Shown one piece after another: positions 41,643 to 52,113 of a DNA stretch of 64,000 bases; within the stretch, counting starts at the first letter, position 1, and each line of letters begins with the position of its first letter. The DNA is from CAYTIB01 sp964437725 (GTDB taxonomy: Bacteria > UBA8248 > JACPRG01 > G963555815), in contig CAYTIB010000007.1 of assembly GCA_964437725.1 (NCBI GenBank), forward strand, positions 39,380 to 103,379, written 5' to 3'. The notes below the pieces were generated by a model. It saw only the letters and a list, made by a program, of their open reading frames with translations, did not search any database and was not told where the DNA came from. The translations under genes and the position numbers were made by a program.

Positions 41643-42779
41643 TTAATTCTTAGCAGATTTAATACTATCAAAAGCTCCAATGACCATAACCCATATTGGT
41701 GGAAAAACAGAAAGGAAGAAACGACCTTGGTATTCTATAAGTGTCATACTAAAGAAAAGAGTAAACCCATGAATCCACAATATTGTGAGGAAAAATAATT
41801 TTATTTTGAAAAGATCTGTTTTCATTTCGAGGTTTTTAAAAAAACTGCAAATATAATAAAGAGATAGAGCAAAAATAGATGGATAATAACAAAAGTTTAC
41901 TATTAAATGCTTGATACTATATTCAGAGTGCCAAAAACGAAAATATTGCAGGTATCGATCAAGGGTAATTAAGATAATGTCGAATATTGATTCAGGAACC
42001 GAATGATATGTACTCGGACGATTTTCAATTACCCATCCTTGTATATAATAATTTCGATAAACAGATAATTCTCCAGAGTTCTTGGGCCAATAATCCAAAT
42101 AAATCATTGCCCCATGGATCACTATAGTAATTAAAGTAATTATCAAGATCGAAATTAATGATAAAAATAATAATTTTTTAGGATTATAGTACTTATCAAT
42201 TGCCTTACCAAATAAAAAGGTAACTACAATAATTATAAAAAATATAAATCCTGGGGGACGAAATACTGAAGCAAAGGCGGAAACTAAAATTACAGGCCAC
42301 CATTTCCCATCGAGAATACCCTTAATCATTAAGAAAAATACAAGGCAAGTCCAAACAAAAAAAACGGAATCAGTTAATATATAGTATGCCCATAACCACA
42401 TATCAAAAAGTGGGAAAAACAGGAACAATGAAACTATAGCTATAATTCTTTCATTAAATTCTGGGTAAACTTTCCTAAATGTTATCTTAGTAATAACTGG
42501 AATCAAACCCACAATAATTATTTGAAATATTATTATGGACTCTTTTACATAAACTCCGAATAGGCTTTTCAGTGAAGCAATGATAAATGCATAACCTGAA
42601 TACAATAAATAATAACCTGTTAAAATCTCCTTAGGGTTAGTAAGCAACTTATCAGCTATTTGGAGATGAGTATTAGTATCTCTCCCTGTTCTCGCACCCA
42701 TAAAAAACAGGACAATGAATAACCAAATTAATGCTGTCCCGAATATAATTAAATTTTGATTCCGGCGAATTAGAACCAT
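41643..42779 (-). CDS. Polytopic membrane protein, probable GT-C or polymerase-like glycan protein
   Basis: A 378-residue protein with about ten transmembrane segments and short hydrophilic loops. An early acidic loop GARTGRDTNTHLQIADKLL (about 27-45) faces the periplasm, as in GT-C glycosyltransferases or Wzy/EpsG-like polymerases. There is no diagnostic motif beyond this layout. The base composition is very AT-rich, as in its neighbours up to about 47.2 kb. It is packed between an SGNH protein and a methyltransferase gene, which favours a role in assembling a repeat-unit glycan. Confidence 0.65.
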   Translation of the reverse strand: MVLIRRNQNLIIFGTALIWLFIVLFFMGARTGRDTNTHLQIADKLLTNPKEILTGYYLLYSGYAFIIASLKSLFGVYVKESIIIFQIIIVGLIPVITKITFRKVYPEFNERIIAIVSLFLFFPLFDMWLWAYYILTDSVFFVWTCLVFFLMIKGILDGKWWPVILVSAFASVFRPPGFIFFIIIVVTFLFGKAIDKYYNPKKLLFLSLISILIITLITIVIHGAMIYLDYWPKNSGELSVYRNYYIQGWVIENRPSTYHSVPESIFDIILITLDRYLQYFRFWHSEYSIKHLIVNFCYYPSIFALSLYYICSFFKNLEMKTDLFKIKLFFLTILWIHGFTLFFSMTLIEYQGRFFLSVFPPIWVMVIGAFDSIKSAKN

Positions 42780-42853
42780 TCAACTAACCCTATCTTCTCT
42801 AAATTGAGACAAATTCAAATTCCAGGAATAGATGTCTTCATTAAAAATTTTAC

Positions 42854-43369
42854 TTAAAGGGATTTTTTGGCAATGTAAACTCTATTCAATCCAAATTCGA
42901 AAGGGATCTCTTTTTCAATATAAAAATCTCCTTCATTGAATACCCCTTCGATTACCTCTCTATCCATCCCTGGCAATTCCCCCTCACTCAAACCACCTCT
43001 TGTTTTCTCATCTTTATTAAACAATCCATGTATTATTTTTCCTGTCAGCGGGCCAATCATCGTGATTATCAAAATCCCACTATTCCTTAAAACACGATTT
43101 ACCTCTTTAATTGCTTCCAGTCTATTCGGAATATGGTTCAATGCAGCAACTATAGTAACAGTATCAAAAACATTTGACTTAAAAGGAAGTTGTAAGCTTT
43201 TGTCTAAAAGTATATTTATCCCTTCCCAGGGATAAATATCTACTCCAACGCCACTCCCATATTGATTTACAACATTATTATGACCACATCCTAAATCCAG
43301 CAACCGGCCTTGAATAAATGGTAGAACTTTGGATATTCGGATATTTTCGAAAATATCCATACGAGGCAT
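42854..43369 (-). CDS. SAM-dependent methyltransferase (class I)
   Basis: A 171-residue Rossmann-fold methyltransferase. Motif I is LLDLGCGHNNV (about 24-34), followed by GVGVDIYPW (acidic end of strand 2, about 39) and the post-motif segment LPFKSNVFDTVTIVAALNHIPN (about 61). It lacks a large C-terminal domain. Its substrate is unknown; in a glycan locus a sugar or terminal-residue O-methylation is plausible. The composition is AT-rich. Confidence 0.82.
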   Translation of the reverse strand: MPRMDIFENIRISKVLPFIQGRLLDLGCGHNNVVNQYGSGVGVDIYPWEGINILLDKSLQLPFKSNVFDTVTIVAALNHIPNRLEAIKEVNRVLRNSGILIITMIGPLTGKIIHGLFNKDEKTRGGLSEGELPGMDREVIEGVFNEGDFYIEKEIPFEFGLNRVYIAKKSL

Positions 43370-43449
43370 TAGAGCATCCCCTGTATTGCGAATAAGTAAT
43401 ATAGGATGAAACTAATCAAGGGTTAAAATATTGTATAGTAGAAAATAAA

Positions 43450-45123
43450 TTATTTTTTTATTGGATATGGAGGTCGTTCAGTAGGGTCTCTATTCCACAT
43501 ATGTTTCATTCGATTAAAAGCAGATTCTACTATACCTCTCTCCCATTCTAATTCTTCCACAGATTGATTTCGTTTAAATCTTCTCACTTCCTGATCTGGA
43601 AGGCCGTGAGGAATACTAGAATAGGCCAGAATTAATAAAAATAGATATATGAAAGTGGTTCTAATTTTACGAGAAAAAACCGGAAGGCTTATAATTTTTG
43701 AAAGGGCAATTGACGCAATCATTACAACAGGTGGGATAAAGTAAAATAAATATCTTGGATTAGACAAGTTATACCACATAGTAAACATGACATAATAAGT
43801 TGAAAACCAAATAATAAGAAATGTAAATAATTTATAATATTTTTTTATAAAACAAAGAAATATACCCAAAACAAAAAATATTTGTATAGCTATAGTAACC
43901 TCATTTGGCATTGCTCGAAACATTAGAGACAAATCATCAAAATCTACTAATCGTGAAATCCTAAACCCTACAATCCTTTCGCTAAACATTCTGTCTGTGA
44001 TATATGCTGGAACAATAGGAATTAAAGCTACCCATGTAAATAGTAATTTTTTATTAATCTCTAATTTAAGTTTTTTGAAAATTAATGGAATACTTTTAAA
44101 TCCCCAATAAACCCAAAACACTATAATCATATAAATAATAACTCTTTTGTAATTGTACCCTACACCAACAAGATATACTGCGACTAATAAATCTTCTGAT
44201 TGATTATGAATCTCATATCTTATAAACCAGTAGGAAATTAAAATTAAAAGAAATAAGGTCCCACTTGCATAATTGCCTGTTTGCCTAAAATAAAAAGAGA
44301 TTGGGACGAGAAGATAAATGAAAGCAGCTAAAAGTGATGTTTGGCGGTCGAACTTTAGATCCATAGTGAGGTAAATAAAATAACAGGAGGCAATTCCAAA
44401 TATCAGTTGGATAATTCTCCCCGTCCAAACTGTATTCCCTAAAATGGAATAACCAAAAACATAAATAATCCTGCCAAGTTGAGGAAAAACGTATAAATCT
44501 ATTGTTGCAGGAACCATCGTTATAAGAACAAAAGAGGATATAATAAAAATTATAATTCCAACTATTAAAATACCACGATAACTATAAAACCAGTCGATAG
44601 TGTTCGTTAATTTAATATTCTTTTTATATGCATAGAAAGTTAGTAGGAATACTGAAAGAATAATTATTCGTAAAATTGATAACGAATTAATTAAACCTAA
44701 TTCATTTAATAATATGTCTACTTTATGAATAAGACTAGTAGCCAAAAATCTTTGATAAGATTCATCACTGAAATAATAATTCGAAGGGACTATAAAAATA
44801 AACCACAAATTAATTACAACTGTACCGATAAGAATAAGGAAATATCCGTATTCTTTTTTGAATATTAATCCTATTCTTTTTATTCCAACCTTATAATTTC
44901 CAGTAAAATTAATTCTTTTCAGTATATTATAAAGTATCAAAGAATTGATTATAAAATAAACTAAATGAAAAAATAGTATAAGTATATTGATTTCCCGAGA
45001 AACAGGGATATACCATTTGGGCCAGACAAAGTATAGAAGGGTCCAAGACACTATATATAGTAAAAACAACTGCTTTTGAATATTTTGACTGGAAGTTTTT
45101 TTTATAGTTTCAATAGTCATCAA
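43450..45123 (-). CDS. GT-C family membrane glycosyltransferase (ArnT/PMT-like)
   Basis: A 557-residue protein with about twelve transmembrane segments. The first big loop contains NYYFSDESYQRFLATS (about 112-127), with an acidic pair of the kind used by GT39/GT83-type enzymes that take sugar from polyprenyl phosphate. The C-terminal 50 residues are soluble and charged. The codons are very AT-rich. It follows the interrupted SGNH gene on the same strand by 26 bases and likely shares its operon. The transferred sugar and acceptor are unknown. Confidence 0.75.
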   Translation of the reverse strand: MMTIETIKKTSSQNIQKQLFLLYIVSWTLLYFVWPKWYIPVSREINILILFFHLVYFIINSLILYNILKRINFTGNYKVGIKRIGLIFKKEYGYFLILIGTVVINLWFIFIVPSNYYFSDESYQRFLATSLIHKVDILLNELGLINSLSILRIIILSVFLLTFYAYKKNIKLTNTIDWFYSYRGILIVGIIIFIISSFVLITMVPATIDLYVFPQLGRIIYVFGYSILGNTVWTGRIIQLIFGIASCYFIYLTMDLKFDRQTSLLAAFIYLLVPISFYFRQTGNYASGTLFLLILISYWFIRYEIHNQSEDLLVAVYLVGVGYNYKRVIIYMIIVFWVYWGFKSIPLIFKKLKLEINKKLLFTWVALIPIVPAYITDRMFSERIVGFRISRLVDFDDLSLMFRAMPNEVTIAIQIFFVLGIFLCFIKKYYKLFTFLIIWFSTYYVMFTMWYNLSNPRYLFYFIPPVVMIASIALSKIISLPVFSRKIRTTFIYLFLLILAYSSIPHGLPDQEVRRFKRNQSVEELEWERGIVESAFNRMKHMWNRDPTERPPYPIKK

Positions 45124-45149
45124 TTAATTTTTGAGTTTCGGGGGTCTTT

Positions 45150-46325
45150 TCATTTAAAAGAATTAGTTTTATGGATTATAAGATTAGTATTTTGAAGGAT
45201 ATATTCGGACAGGATACGGGCAATTAGTATACTACCCTTTAGATTCAGGTGAATAGGATCGGATGAAGATGGACGATATTCTGATGGATTCAAATCCTTC
45301 ATGATTTCCCTAAAAAAAATAAACTTATCAAATATTCTATTTTACAAATCATTAATATCATTCTCTAAATTATTTTCTAAATTTATTGACCTATCATTAA
45401 CATGTGCATTCGGACCCCAGTCCAAAATAGGTAATTGTGTGATAATTATAGGGACACCCATCTCCTTCCCTATCTTATTAATTCCAATTAATGCCTGGAC
45501 ATGACTATGGTAATTTCTAGGGTTATGATAATAAAGATTCATCATATATTTAGTTCTAATTGACACTCTATTTCCAACATCCACTTTTTGTTTCTTTTCA
45601 TCTTTCATTTTAGTTTCTACACTTAAATATTTATTATCATCATTCATTTCCTGATATTGCTTTAACACCTTAATTACTTTTAATGTTTTAATGTATAATT
45701 TATAGATCCCTTTTAAATTTATAGCTCCCCATCTTCTTATTTTATTTATTATTGTATTTTTCCTTAAATACATAGGATTACCGCAATCATCGAGGTCATT
45801 AAAAACATAACCTAATATAATAAGGTCGGGTTTTAATTGAATACCTTTATTCCTCAGCAGGGAAAGTTCGTCGCAACTATTATACCCTCCAACCCCCATA
45901 TTAATTACGTTGATTTTTTTATTAATCCCATTTAATTCAGTTTTTTTCCTTAATAATTTTTGAAGGATAGCAGGGTAAGTATTAGAGTTCCCTTGGAGAA
46001 TTCCCATCGTTACAGAATCTCCCAAAACTATAATTCTAATTTCCTCAGGACCTTTTTCTAGTTTTATTTCATCTGATCGGAAACCAAGCGAATTCACTTT
46101 TATTCCCCATCTTTCGTTTTTAGTCCCAGGTATTAGTTCATATGGTAGGCTTGGAATTCCACTTTCCCTAATGAAATTATGCAAACTTTTCAATCCAAAA
46201 CTCTTTTCAATAAACCCTGTTTTTTCCCCGACGTAATTAAATCCTTCAATCGCTATTATTAATAAAATAATAATAAACGTCGGGATTATTATTACGTAGA
46301 GTATGATTTTTTTAAGTGCATTCAT
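45150..46325 (-). pseudogene. SGNH/GDSL hydrolase interrupted by an in-frame TAA
   Basis: The first part (46325-45342, 327 codons) has an N-terminal transmembrane helix, block I VLGDSVTMG (about 107), block II NMGVGGYNSCDEL and block III LGYVFNDLDD, but no block V. The frame ends at TAA 45344-45342. Reading on in the same frame for 63 codons to TGA 45152-45150 gives a segment with SSSDPIHLNLKGSILIARIL, which is the missing block V (Asp-x-x-His) and aligns with DIVHLTPKGSSFLAHL of the SGNH protein at 40321. So the gene appears to have suffered a nonsense mutation about 25 codons before its catalytic dyad, or a sequence error exists here. The truncated protein should be inactive. Confidence 0.7.
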
Positions 46326-46380
46326 TTGATCTAGGATTTATTCTGGATATGCTTTATTATCAAGAAGATTAACAACCTAT

Positions 46381-47253
46381 TTAATTATCATTTGCTTTAT
46401 ATTTAGATCTTCTAACTATCAAATCGGCTACAAATCCCATCATCATGATTTGAACACCTAGTAACAAACTTAATATTTCAATCTGTCCAATATCAGCATA
46501 AAATATCACTCGGCATATCAATATTAGCAACCCAATAAAAAACAAGATCATTCCAATTGGGAAAAAAACTTTCAATGGATTAAAATAAACAGTTGTCCTT
46601 ATGATTAACAATAAAAAATTGCTCATATCTCTTATTGGTCTTATTTTTGATTTACCTTTTCTTATTTGATAATCCACAGGAATATATTTCACTTTCAAAT
46701 TATCACTTAACATTGCCAATGTAAGGGTTGTCGTAAACGAAAAATTTTGTGGCAATAGATAAAAGTACTCAACGGCAACATCTTTCCTGAAGATTCGCAT
46801 CCCCGAATTGAGGTCCGGGATTCTAGAATTTACCAATAAGTTAGCTAACTTCTTTAATACCCACCTTCCTAATCGCCTGAACTTTTCAATTCTAGAATCC
46901 AGATCGGATCTTGCTCCAACTACCATATCAAATTCACTCGATTCTTTAATTAGACTAGGGATTTCTTTTGGTGGATAACTTCCATCTGCATCCAAAATAA
47001 CAATCTGCTTACCTTTAGACTCACGGATACCCGATTTCAGTGCAGAACCATATCCTTGGTTTACCTCATGCGTAATCACCTTCACTTCTAACTCTCTCAA
47101 AATCAAAGAGGTCTTATCCGTCGATCCATCATCCACAACAATCAATTCATATGGATGGTCTGACCCCTCCATAACATCGATAATTTCACGCATTACTTCA
47201 CGGATCCCATTTTCTTCGTTATACGCCGGGACTATAACACTTACCATTTCCAT
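46381..47253 (-). CDS. Family 2 glycosyltransferase, polyprenyl-phosphate sugar transferase type
   Basis: A 290-residue GT-A protein resembling dolichol-phosphate mannosyltransferase. It has VIVPAYNEENGI (residues 6-17), the nucleotide-binding VVDDGSTD (about 39-46), ILDADGSYPP (about 86, DxD-like) and NSGMRIF (about 150). Two transmembrane helices close the C-terminus (about 230-280). It probably makes a polyprenyl-phosphate sugar used by the GT-C enzymes encoded on both sides (43450 and 47306). AT-rich composition ends near its 5' end. Confidence 0.88.
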   Translation of the reverse strand: MEMVSVIVPAYNEENGIREVMREIIDVMEGSDHPYELIVVDDGSTDKTSLILRELEVKVITHEVNQGYGSALKSGIRESKGKQIVILDADGSYPPKEIPSLIKESSEFDMVVGARSDLDSRIEKFRRLGRWVLKKLANLLVNSRIPDLNSGMRIFRKDVAVEYFYLLPQNFSFTTTLTLAMLSDNLKVKYIPVDYQIRKGKSKIRPIRDMSNFLLLIIRTTVYFNPLKVFFPIGMILFFIGLLILICRVIFYADIGQIEILSLLLGVQIMMMGFVADLIVRRSKYKANDN

Positions 47254-47305
47254 TTAAGATCAGTTTCCTTTAACTCGGTTTAAAGTCTCTTATTTCGTCA
47301 ATTAC

Positions 47306-49045
47306 TCAAACATCATCGGCACTAGTTGCTTTAAACTTATAAACTCTCAATGACCAAATCCTCTCAATTTCCTTAGCATTTTTCAACTTCCTGTTTGCCA
47401 ATTCTACCAAAAAAGGAAGTCTAACTTTTCTACCTACCCACGAGGCCCAATTCGCTAGTTGAATCTTCTTGGCTGTGAATGGATCAGTATTAGAAAAGCG
47501 CCCTAGTGGGGATTCCAGGTCCACCAGTTTAAGCCAAAATTCAATTTCCCGTTCTTTCTGATCACTATAATCTTCTCCCACTAGACCTACATACAAACCC
47601 CGTTGGTGTATCGATAATTTCCCAGGGCGGTCCCAGGCCACGTCAATAACATCAATAACTCCTTTTTCTGTTGTATTTTTGACGTTGTAATACACATTAC
47701 GAATTCCGTTTGTAGTCCATCGATCCCTCCTAGGCGCCTGCACGACTAAAGCCTCTCCCTTTACCTCCTTCAACCAATTCGCTGCCGTTAAATAGCCCGA
47801 TCGAACTCCAAAAAGATATTCAATGTGGAAAAATTGAAGTAGGATGAAGATTGGAATTAAGCCCCAACGCACTAGTTTCAAGCGGTCATATTTCCATAAC
47901 ACAAATAGGCCCCTTCCAGCCAACATAGACATAAACAACGTTGAAGGAGCCATATTTCTAGCGAATGGTTTTAGATCCAAAATTATCATGAGTCCAATAG
48001 GCAGCAAAATCCCCGCTAAGAGGAAAAATTCCTGTGTGGACCTAGTTCGCATGAAGGCCAAAACCGTCACAGAAAATCCCAAAACAATAAGTAGGGTTAC
48101 CAAAATCCCTTCTCCATATAGAAAAGGCATCCAAAGTAACCCGCTGAGTTGCCATGCCCAAGTGACTTTTATACCCAAGTGGTCAACTACAGTTCTTTTA
48201 TCAATTAAAATCCCTGAAATATAGGAGGAGATTTTGTCTCCGTAGAGCCAGGAGTGATCTGGCAGTAACAACCATTCAGTTGACCAGATAAGCATTTCCA
48301 TAATTAATATGACACCAAGCAATGGCAATGCGAGCAAAAGAATATTACAAACTCCTCTTCGAATGCTCAAACCACGGACTATCCGATATACTTCACTCAG
48401 AAAACAAACACCAACATACGCTGCCACTATGGGATGGGAGGTCACACCCGCACCAAGCGCAAACCCTGACGCTACGAACCAGGCACGACCATTTCTTCGA
48501 TTTTTCCAAATTGCTTTCAAATAACAGGTTAATCCTAAAACCAGGAAGAACGTCCCTGCAATATGAGCAAACCCACTTCTTGACCAAATGAGATGGAAAC
48601 CTGAAAGAGCTAGGGCAAGGGTAGAAAATAACGAAATCAAATCATCCTGCTGCCATACTCTCCGAGCTAACCAGAAAACAAGGAGAACCGTCAGAGACCC
48701 TAAACCTGCATTGAGTAACAAAAATTTATAAGTAGAGACACCCACTACAAGGAAAAAAATCGATGTTAAAAGAGCAAAGAAAGGTTTCGTGGGATGAATA
48801 AAACCTCCCCTTCCCCCAACGTCAGCGATCTGATCTCTCAGCGCATTTTGGCTGACTTCAGCAGGCACATCCTCTCCCTCATTTAGACCCCACCAACGAA
48901 TGTGAGTCGCTATTTTTGCAGGCCCTTTATAATTCTTTGTTTCGTTCCCTACCTGCAATCCAACATCTGCTAGTTGAAAAGTGCGGAGGAATAATGAGCC
49001 AACCAGGATAATTAAAAGGAAAATAAATGTTTTTTGACGCATCAC
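47306..49045 (-). CDS. GT-C membrane glycosyltransferase (GT39/ArnT-like)
   Basis: A 579-residue protein with an N-terminal signal anchor, a first periplasmic loop carrying GNETKNYKGPAKIATHIRWW (about 33-52) and roughly eleven further helices, then a C-terminal soluble part of about 150 residues. This matches lipid-linked-sugar-dependent GT-C enzymes. Its GC content is visibly higher than that of the genes at 41.6-46.3 kb. It lies between two GT genes on the minus strand. Substrate is not predictable. Confidence 0.75.
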   Translation of the reverse strand: MMRQKTFIFLLIILVGSLFLRTFQLADVGLQVGNETKNYKGPAKIATHIRWWGLNEGEDVPAEVSQNALRDQIADVGGRGGFIHPTKPFFALLTSIFFLVVGVSTYKFLLLNAGLGSLTVLLVFWLARRVWQQDDLISLFSTLALALSGFHLIWSRSGFAHIAGTFFLVLGLTCYLKAIWKNRRNGRAWFVASGFALGAGVTSHPIVAAYVGVCFLSEVYRIVRGLSIRRGVCNILLLALPLLGVILIMEMLIWSTEWLLLPDHSWLYGDKISSYISGILIDKRTVVDHLGIKVTWAWQLSGLLWMPFLYGEGILVTLLIVLGFSVTVLAFMRTRSTQEFFLLAGILLPIGLMIILDLKPFARNMAPSTLFMSMLAGRGLFVLWKYDRLKLVRWGLIPIFILLQFFHIEYLFGVRSGYLTAANWLKEVKGEALVVQAPRRDRWTTNGIRNVYYNVKNTTEKGVIDVIDVAWDRPGKLSIHQRGLYVGLVGEDYSDQKEREIEFWLKLVDLESPLGRFSNTDPFTAKKIQLANWASWVGRKVRLPFLVELANRKLKNAKEIERIWSLRVYKFKATSADDV

Positions 49046-49150
49046 CTTATTCCACTATTTCATTCTCTAAGGTATCAGTTCTGATTTTCTCATCCCAAAA
49101 GAACGGGATCAAAATTTGCACCTTTGCTGCAAAAAACCTACCTTAGAAGC

Positions 49151-50245
49151 CTACATATTTACAGTTGATGTCAAAACTTTTTCATATTCCTTTGTTACGT
49201 TAGTCGCGTGGTACCTTGAGGGAATCCCCAAAACAGAATGTCCCATCTTTTTTGAATCCAGATTTTCTAGTATAGCTTGGGCCAAGGCCGTTATATCTTG
49301 AGAAGGGACAAGGGTTAACCCCGATGCACTCTCAGCAATTTCTCTCATCCCGCCCCCAACGCAATCAAAACCAACAACAGGTGTTCTACAAGCCAGTGCC
49401 TCGAGTACAACATTCGGCAACCCCTCCCATCTCGAAGAGAGAACAAAAAGGTCCGCCTGCCAAAAATATGAGTATGGATTTTCAACAAAACCAGGCATCA
49501 ATAAAGAATCAGAAATTTCCAACGAGTCCGCTAAGTCTTTGAGCCTCGCTTCTTCTTCACCTTTTCCTAGGATCGCAAGCCGCACATCCGATCGTTGACG
49601 ACTAACAAATGCAAATGCTTCCATCAGCAAGTCAAATCCTTTTTGCTTGGTAAGTCGTCCCATAGCAAGAACCATCCGTTCTTCTTTTTTCGTAGGGTTC
49701 GCAAGACCTCTTTGTTCCTCAATCTCAACAACATCAACAGGATTAACCAGAACTTTCAGCCTGCAATCTGAGACTCCAAATTGTCCCACTAATTCCCTCC
49801 GAACCTCCCGAGTCAAACAAATCACTCCATCGGCACGAGGATAGAGCCTGAGATATAACCAACGCATCAAAACGGAATGGGGAGAACTACTGATTGAGGC
49901 ACTTGGTAAGTTTGCCTCCCTGACCCATAATTGCGTGTTGCGAGGCCAAAAAAACTTACTCCCGATAACGATTAAATTAAGATATCCAAGTGTGGAAAAA
50001 ACAACATCTGGTTTAAGCCGCCTAACAAGGCGAATAATAGGAAAAAATGACTTTCTCACACGGCTCACACTAAGATCTGTCACTTCTACATCTGATGGTA
50101 TTTGACTGATGTGGGGTCCGGATGCACTAACCAAGGCTAGATGGATTGTAAACTTCTCACGATCCAAATGGTTAAGCAAAGTCAAAAGTACTCGCTCTGC
50201 ACCCCCTCCACCCAACGACGCTGCAATGATCAGTAATCGATTCAT
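49151..50245 (-). CDS. Glycosyltransferase family 4
   Basis: A 364-residue GT-B enzyme. The N-terminal acceptor domain has the loop SLGGGGAERVL (10-20); the donor domain has MGRLTKQKGFDLLMEAF (about 195) and the EX7E-containing segment SSRWEGLPNVVLEAL (about 271). This is the WaaG/PimB-like family, building glycolipids or repeat units. The start ATG overlaps the stop of the upstream membrane protein gene as ATGA (50242-50245), so the two are translated together. Confidence 0.92.
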   Translation of the reverse strand: MNRLLIIAASLGGGGAERVLLTLLNHLDREKFTIHLALVSASGPHISQIPSDVEVTDLSVSRVRKSFFPIIRLVRRLKPDVVFSTLGYLNLIVIGSKFFWPRNTQLWVREANLPSASISSSPHSVLMRWLYLRLYPRADGVICLTREVRRELVGQFGVSDCRLKVLVNPVDVVEIEEQRGLANPTKKEERMVLAMGRLTKQKGFDLLMEAFAFVSRQRSDVRLAILGKGEEEARLKDLADSLEISDSLLMPGFVENPYSYFWQADLFVLSSRWEGLPNVVLEALACRTPVVGFDCVGGGMREIAESASGLTLVPSQDITALAQAILENLDSKKMGHSVLGIPSRYHATNVTKEYEKVLTSTVNM

Positions 50246-51534
50246 CTATCTAGCCCCGTAAACTTTGGAGCACGTCCCATTTTATTTTTTAGAAAGTAAT
50301 CACACATCAAAAATAACCCGTAGCCTTGGAATAGATTAATAAGCGGTTCTACGGTAAATCTCCACCATTCATGTGTATACAAGAAGAGGTGAATGAAAAC
50401 TTTATAACCAACTAATATATATAGAAGTGATAAAGGCCCAACACGGTCAATTCCAGCAAAAATACCAACTATGAACATGATTGTTAAAAAAGCACCAACC
50501 CACATAATGGTTCGCTCACTCGAAATAAAATACACAAAACCAGGTGTCTTGACATAACGCTTCCAGTTCCAGAATTCATACAAATTTCGAAAAAGGTCTC
50601 CTCCAATTATCCTAGTAGCATGCAATGGGGAATGAACGATAAAACTGACCGTATTGCGAATATATCTTCCGTCAAAAACCCCTAGAGGGATGAACCCTAC
50701 TTCCTTATCCAGAGAGGGCATGTTATAGGCTGTTTGTATTACCTCTGGCTTATTCAAACGAAAGCGCCCATGCGCCGTGTAGTTTCTTGCCATCAAAGGG
50801 ATCGTCAGCAATAAAATTCCGATAATCCAGCCAGCCAAAACCTGTGTTCTACAGCGACGCACCATTCGTAACAACCAAAGTGCCCCGATTACCGCAAAAC
50901 CTTGGTACTCTGGTCTTGTTAAAATCAGGGCGCCCATCAAGCATCCTCCTACTAGGGCATACCACTTACTTCCTGGGCTTTCCAACTCTCGACTTTCATG
51001 TTGGATGCGAGACAAAATCGCCAACATCAAAGAAAGTATGAACAGTCCCAAAGCCTCTGAGCCAAGATATGTCCCATAGATGATTAAATATCCCCTACCC
51101 GCCACTAATAAGGCGCCTATCCGAGCTGCCAAAGGCCCAAACCAAACAACGCCCAAACGGAAGAGAAATACTATGGACACAGCACTCAGCAAAGCATGGA
51201 TGTAACGGACAATGTCCGGACGATGCCCAAAAACTTTATAGACTAAAGCATAAAACAAGCCAGGACCCGCATTATGGGCATAGATATTCAAAGACGGATC
51301 AGTTAGCTCTCTCAGACCACTCGCCAACTTCCAACCTACATCATCGTAGACGCCACTATCTGGGCCACCAAGAAGTGTCGGATCTAAATCCGCCTTATTT
51401 AAACTGAACGCAAAAGCAGCACGAATGGTAAATGCAAATAAGAAAACAAAACAAATGAATACTCGGTCATCATTCAAAAAAACCGAAACCGTCTGACGCA
51501 AATAACCTTTAATGCGCTTCCATGGCACCGTCAT
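50242..51534 (-). CDS. GT-C-like polytopic membrane protein
   Basis: A 430-residue protein with about nine helices. A periplasmic loop after TM1 has LNKADLDPTLLGGPDSGVYDD (about 44-64) with acidic residues in the GT39 style, followed by NAGPGLFYALVYKVFG, also typical of GT39-like proteins. Overlaps the GT4 start by four bases. The gene upstream (51550) is 15 bases away on the same strand. The role is presumably sugar transfer onto a lipid-linked or protein acceptor. Confidence 0.72.
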   Translation of the reverse strand: MTVPWKRIKGYLRQTVSVFLNDDRVFICFVFLFAFTIRAAFAFSLNKADLDPTLLGGPDSGVYDDVGWKLASGLRELTDPSLNIYAHNAGPGLFYALVYKVFGHRPDIVRYIHALLSAVSIVFLFRLGVVWFGPLAARIGALLVAGRGYLIIYGTYLGSEALGLFILSLMLAILSRIQHESRELESPGSKWYALVGGCLMGALILTRPEYQGFAVIGALWLLRMVRRCRTQVLAGWIIGILLLTIPLMARNYTAHGRFRLNKPEVIQTAYNMPSLDKEVGFIPLGVFDGRYIRNTVSFIVHSPLHATRIIGGDLFRNLYEFWNWKRYVKTPGFVYFISSERTIMWVGAFLTIMFIVGIFAGIDRVGPLSLLYILVGYKVFIHLFLYTHEWWRFTVEPLINLFQGYGLFLMCDYFLKNKMGRAPKFTGLDR

Positions 51535-51549
51535 TCGATCTTCACATAG

Positions 51550-52113
51550 TCAGAGCCGCCCAATCACCAAAACTGCAGTAACTGAAGCAATTATCCTAAA
51601 TGCAGGGTTTTTTCCTAAAAAAAGTCCTGCACCAACTAGACCTAGGAGCAAAAAAGGAATGGGAAGAAAAAACGCCATGAATTTTGACCCACCACGCGAC
51701 CTCTTACTGATGTCGAAGTGGGACTCCTTCCATGTTCCTATTGCAATTCGCAAAGACCATTCAGTAATACAAAAAAGAAAAACGCATGCACCAAAAATTC
51801 CTGGTATTTCACGTGGTCCCAATGGCCACCAACGAACAGGAATTGGAGCGGATATATCCAGAACCGAAACCATGCCACTCATGACAAGGAAAAGCAGAGT
51901 ACCCGAAGCAACTAAACTGAAAATCGACTCTTTTAGCAACCGCACCCAAATAAGAGTGTAAAAGAGAACAAGCACCAAAAAAAGAATAGTAGTAGCTATT
52001 GTTTCGAAACGTTCAACGAAAAGATTGGGAGAGAGCAAACCCGCTCCACCAGCCAACAGCATTGCCAAACCATATGCCCACATACTTTTCACAGAAAAAC
52101 TCGCTATTATCAA
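51550..52113 (-). CDS. Small polytopic membrane protein of the glycan locus, function unknown
   Basis: A 187-residue protein with about five predicted helices and little else. I do not recognise a family. The frame opens with TTG at 52113; an ATG at 52083 (MWAYGLAMLLAGG) is an alternative start. It is tightly linked to the downstream GT-C-like gene. The 222 bases upstream (to 52335) contain no clear gene or terminator. Confidence 0.55.
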   Translation of the reverse strand: MIIASFSVKSMWAYGLAMLLAGGAGLLSPNLFVERFETIATTILFLVLVLFYTLIWVRLLKESIFSLVASGTLLFLVMSGMVSVLDISAPIPVRWWPLGPREIPGIFGACVFLFCITEWSLRIAIGTWKESHFDISKRSRGGSKFMAFFLPIPFLLLGLVGAGLFLGKNPAFRIIASVTAVLVIGRL

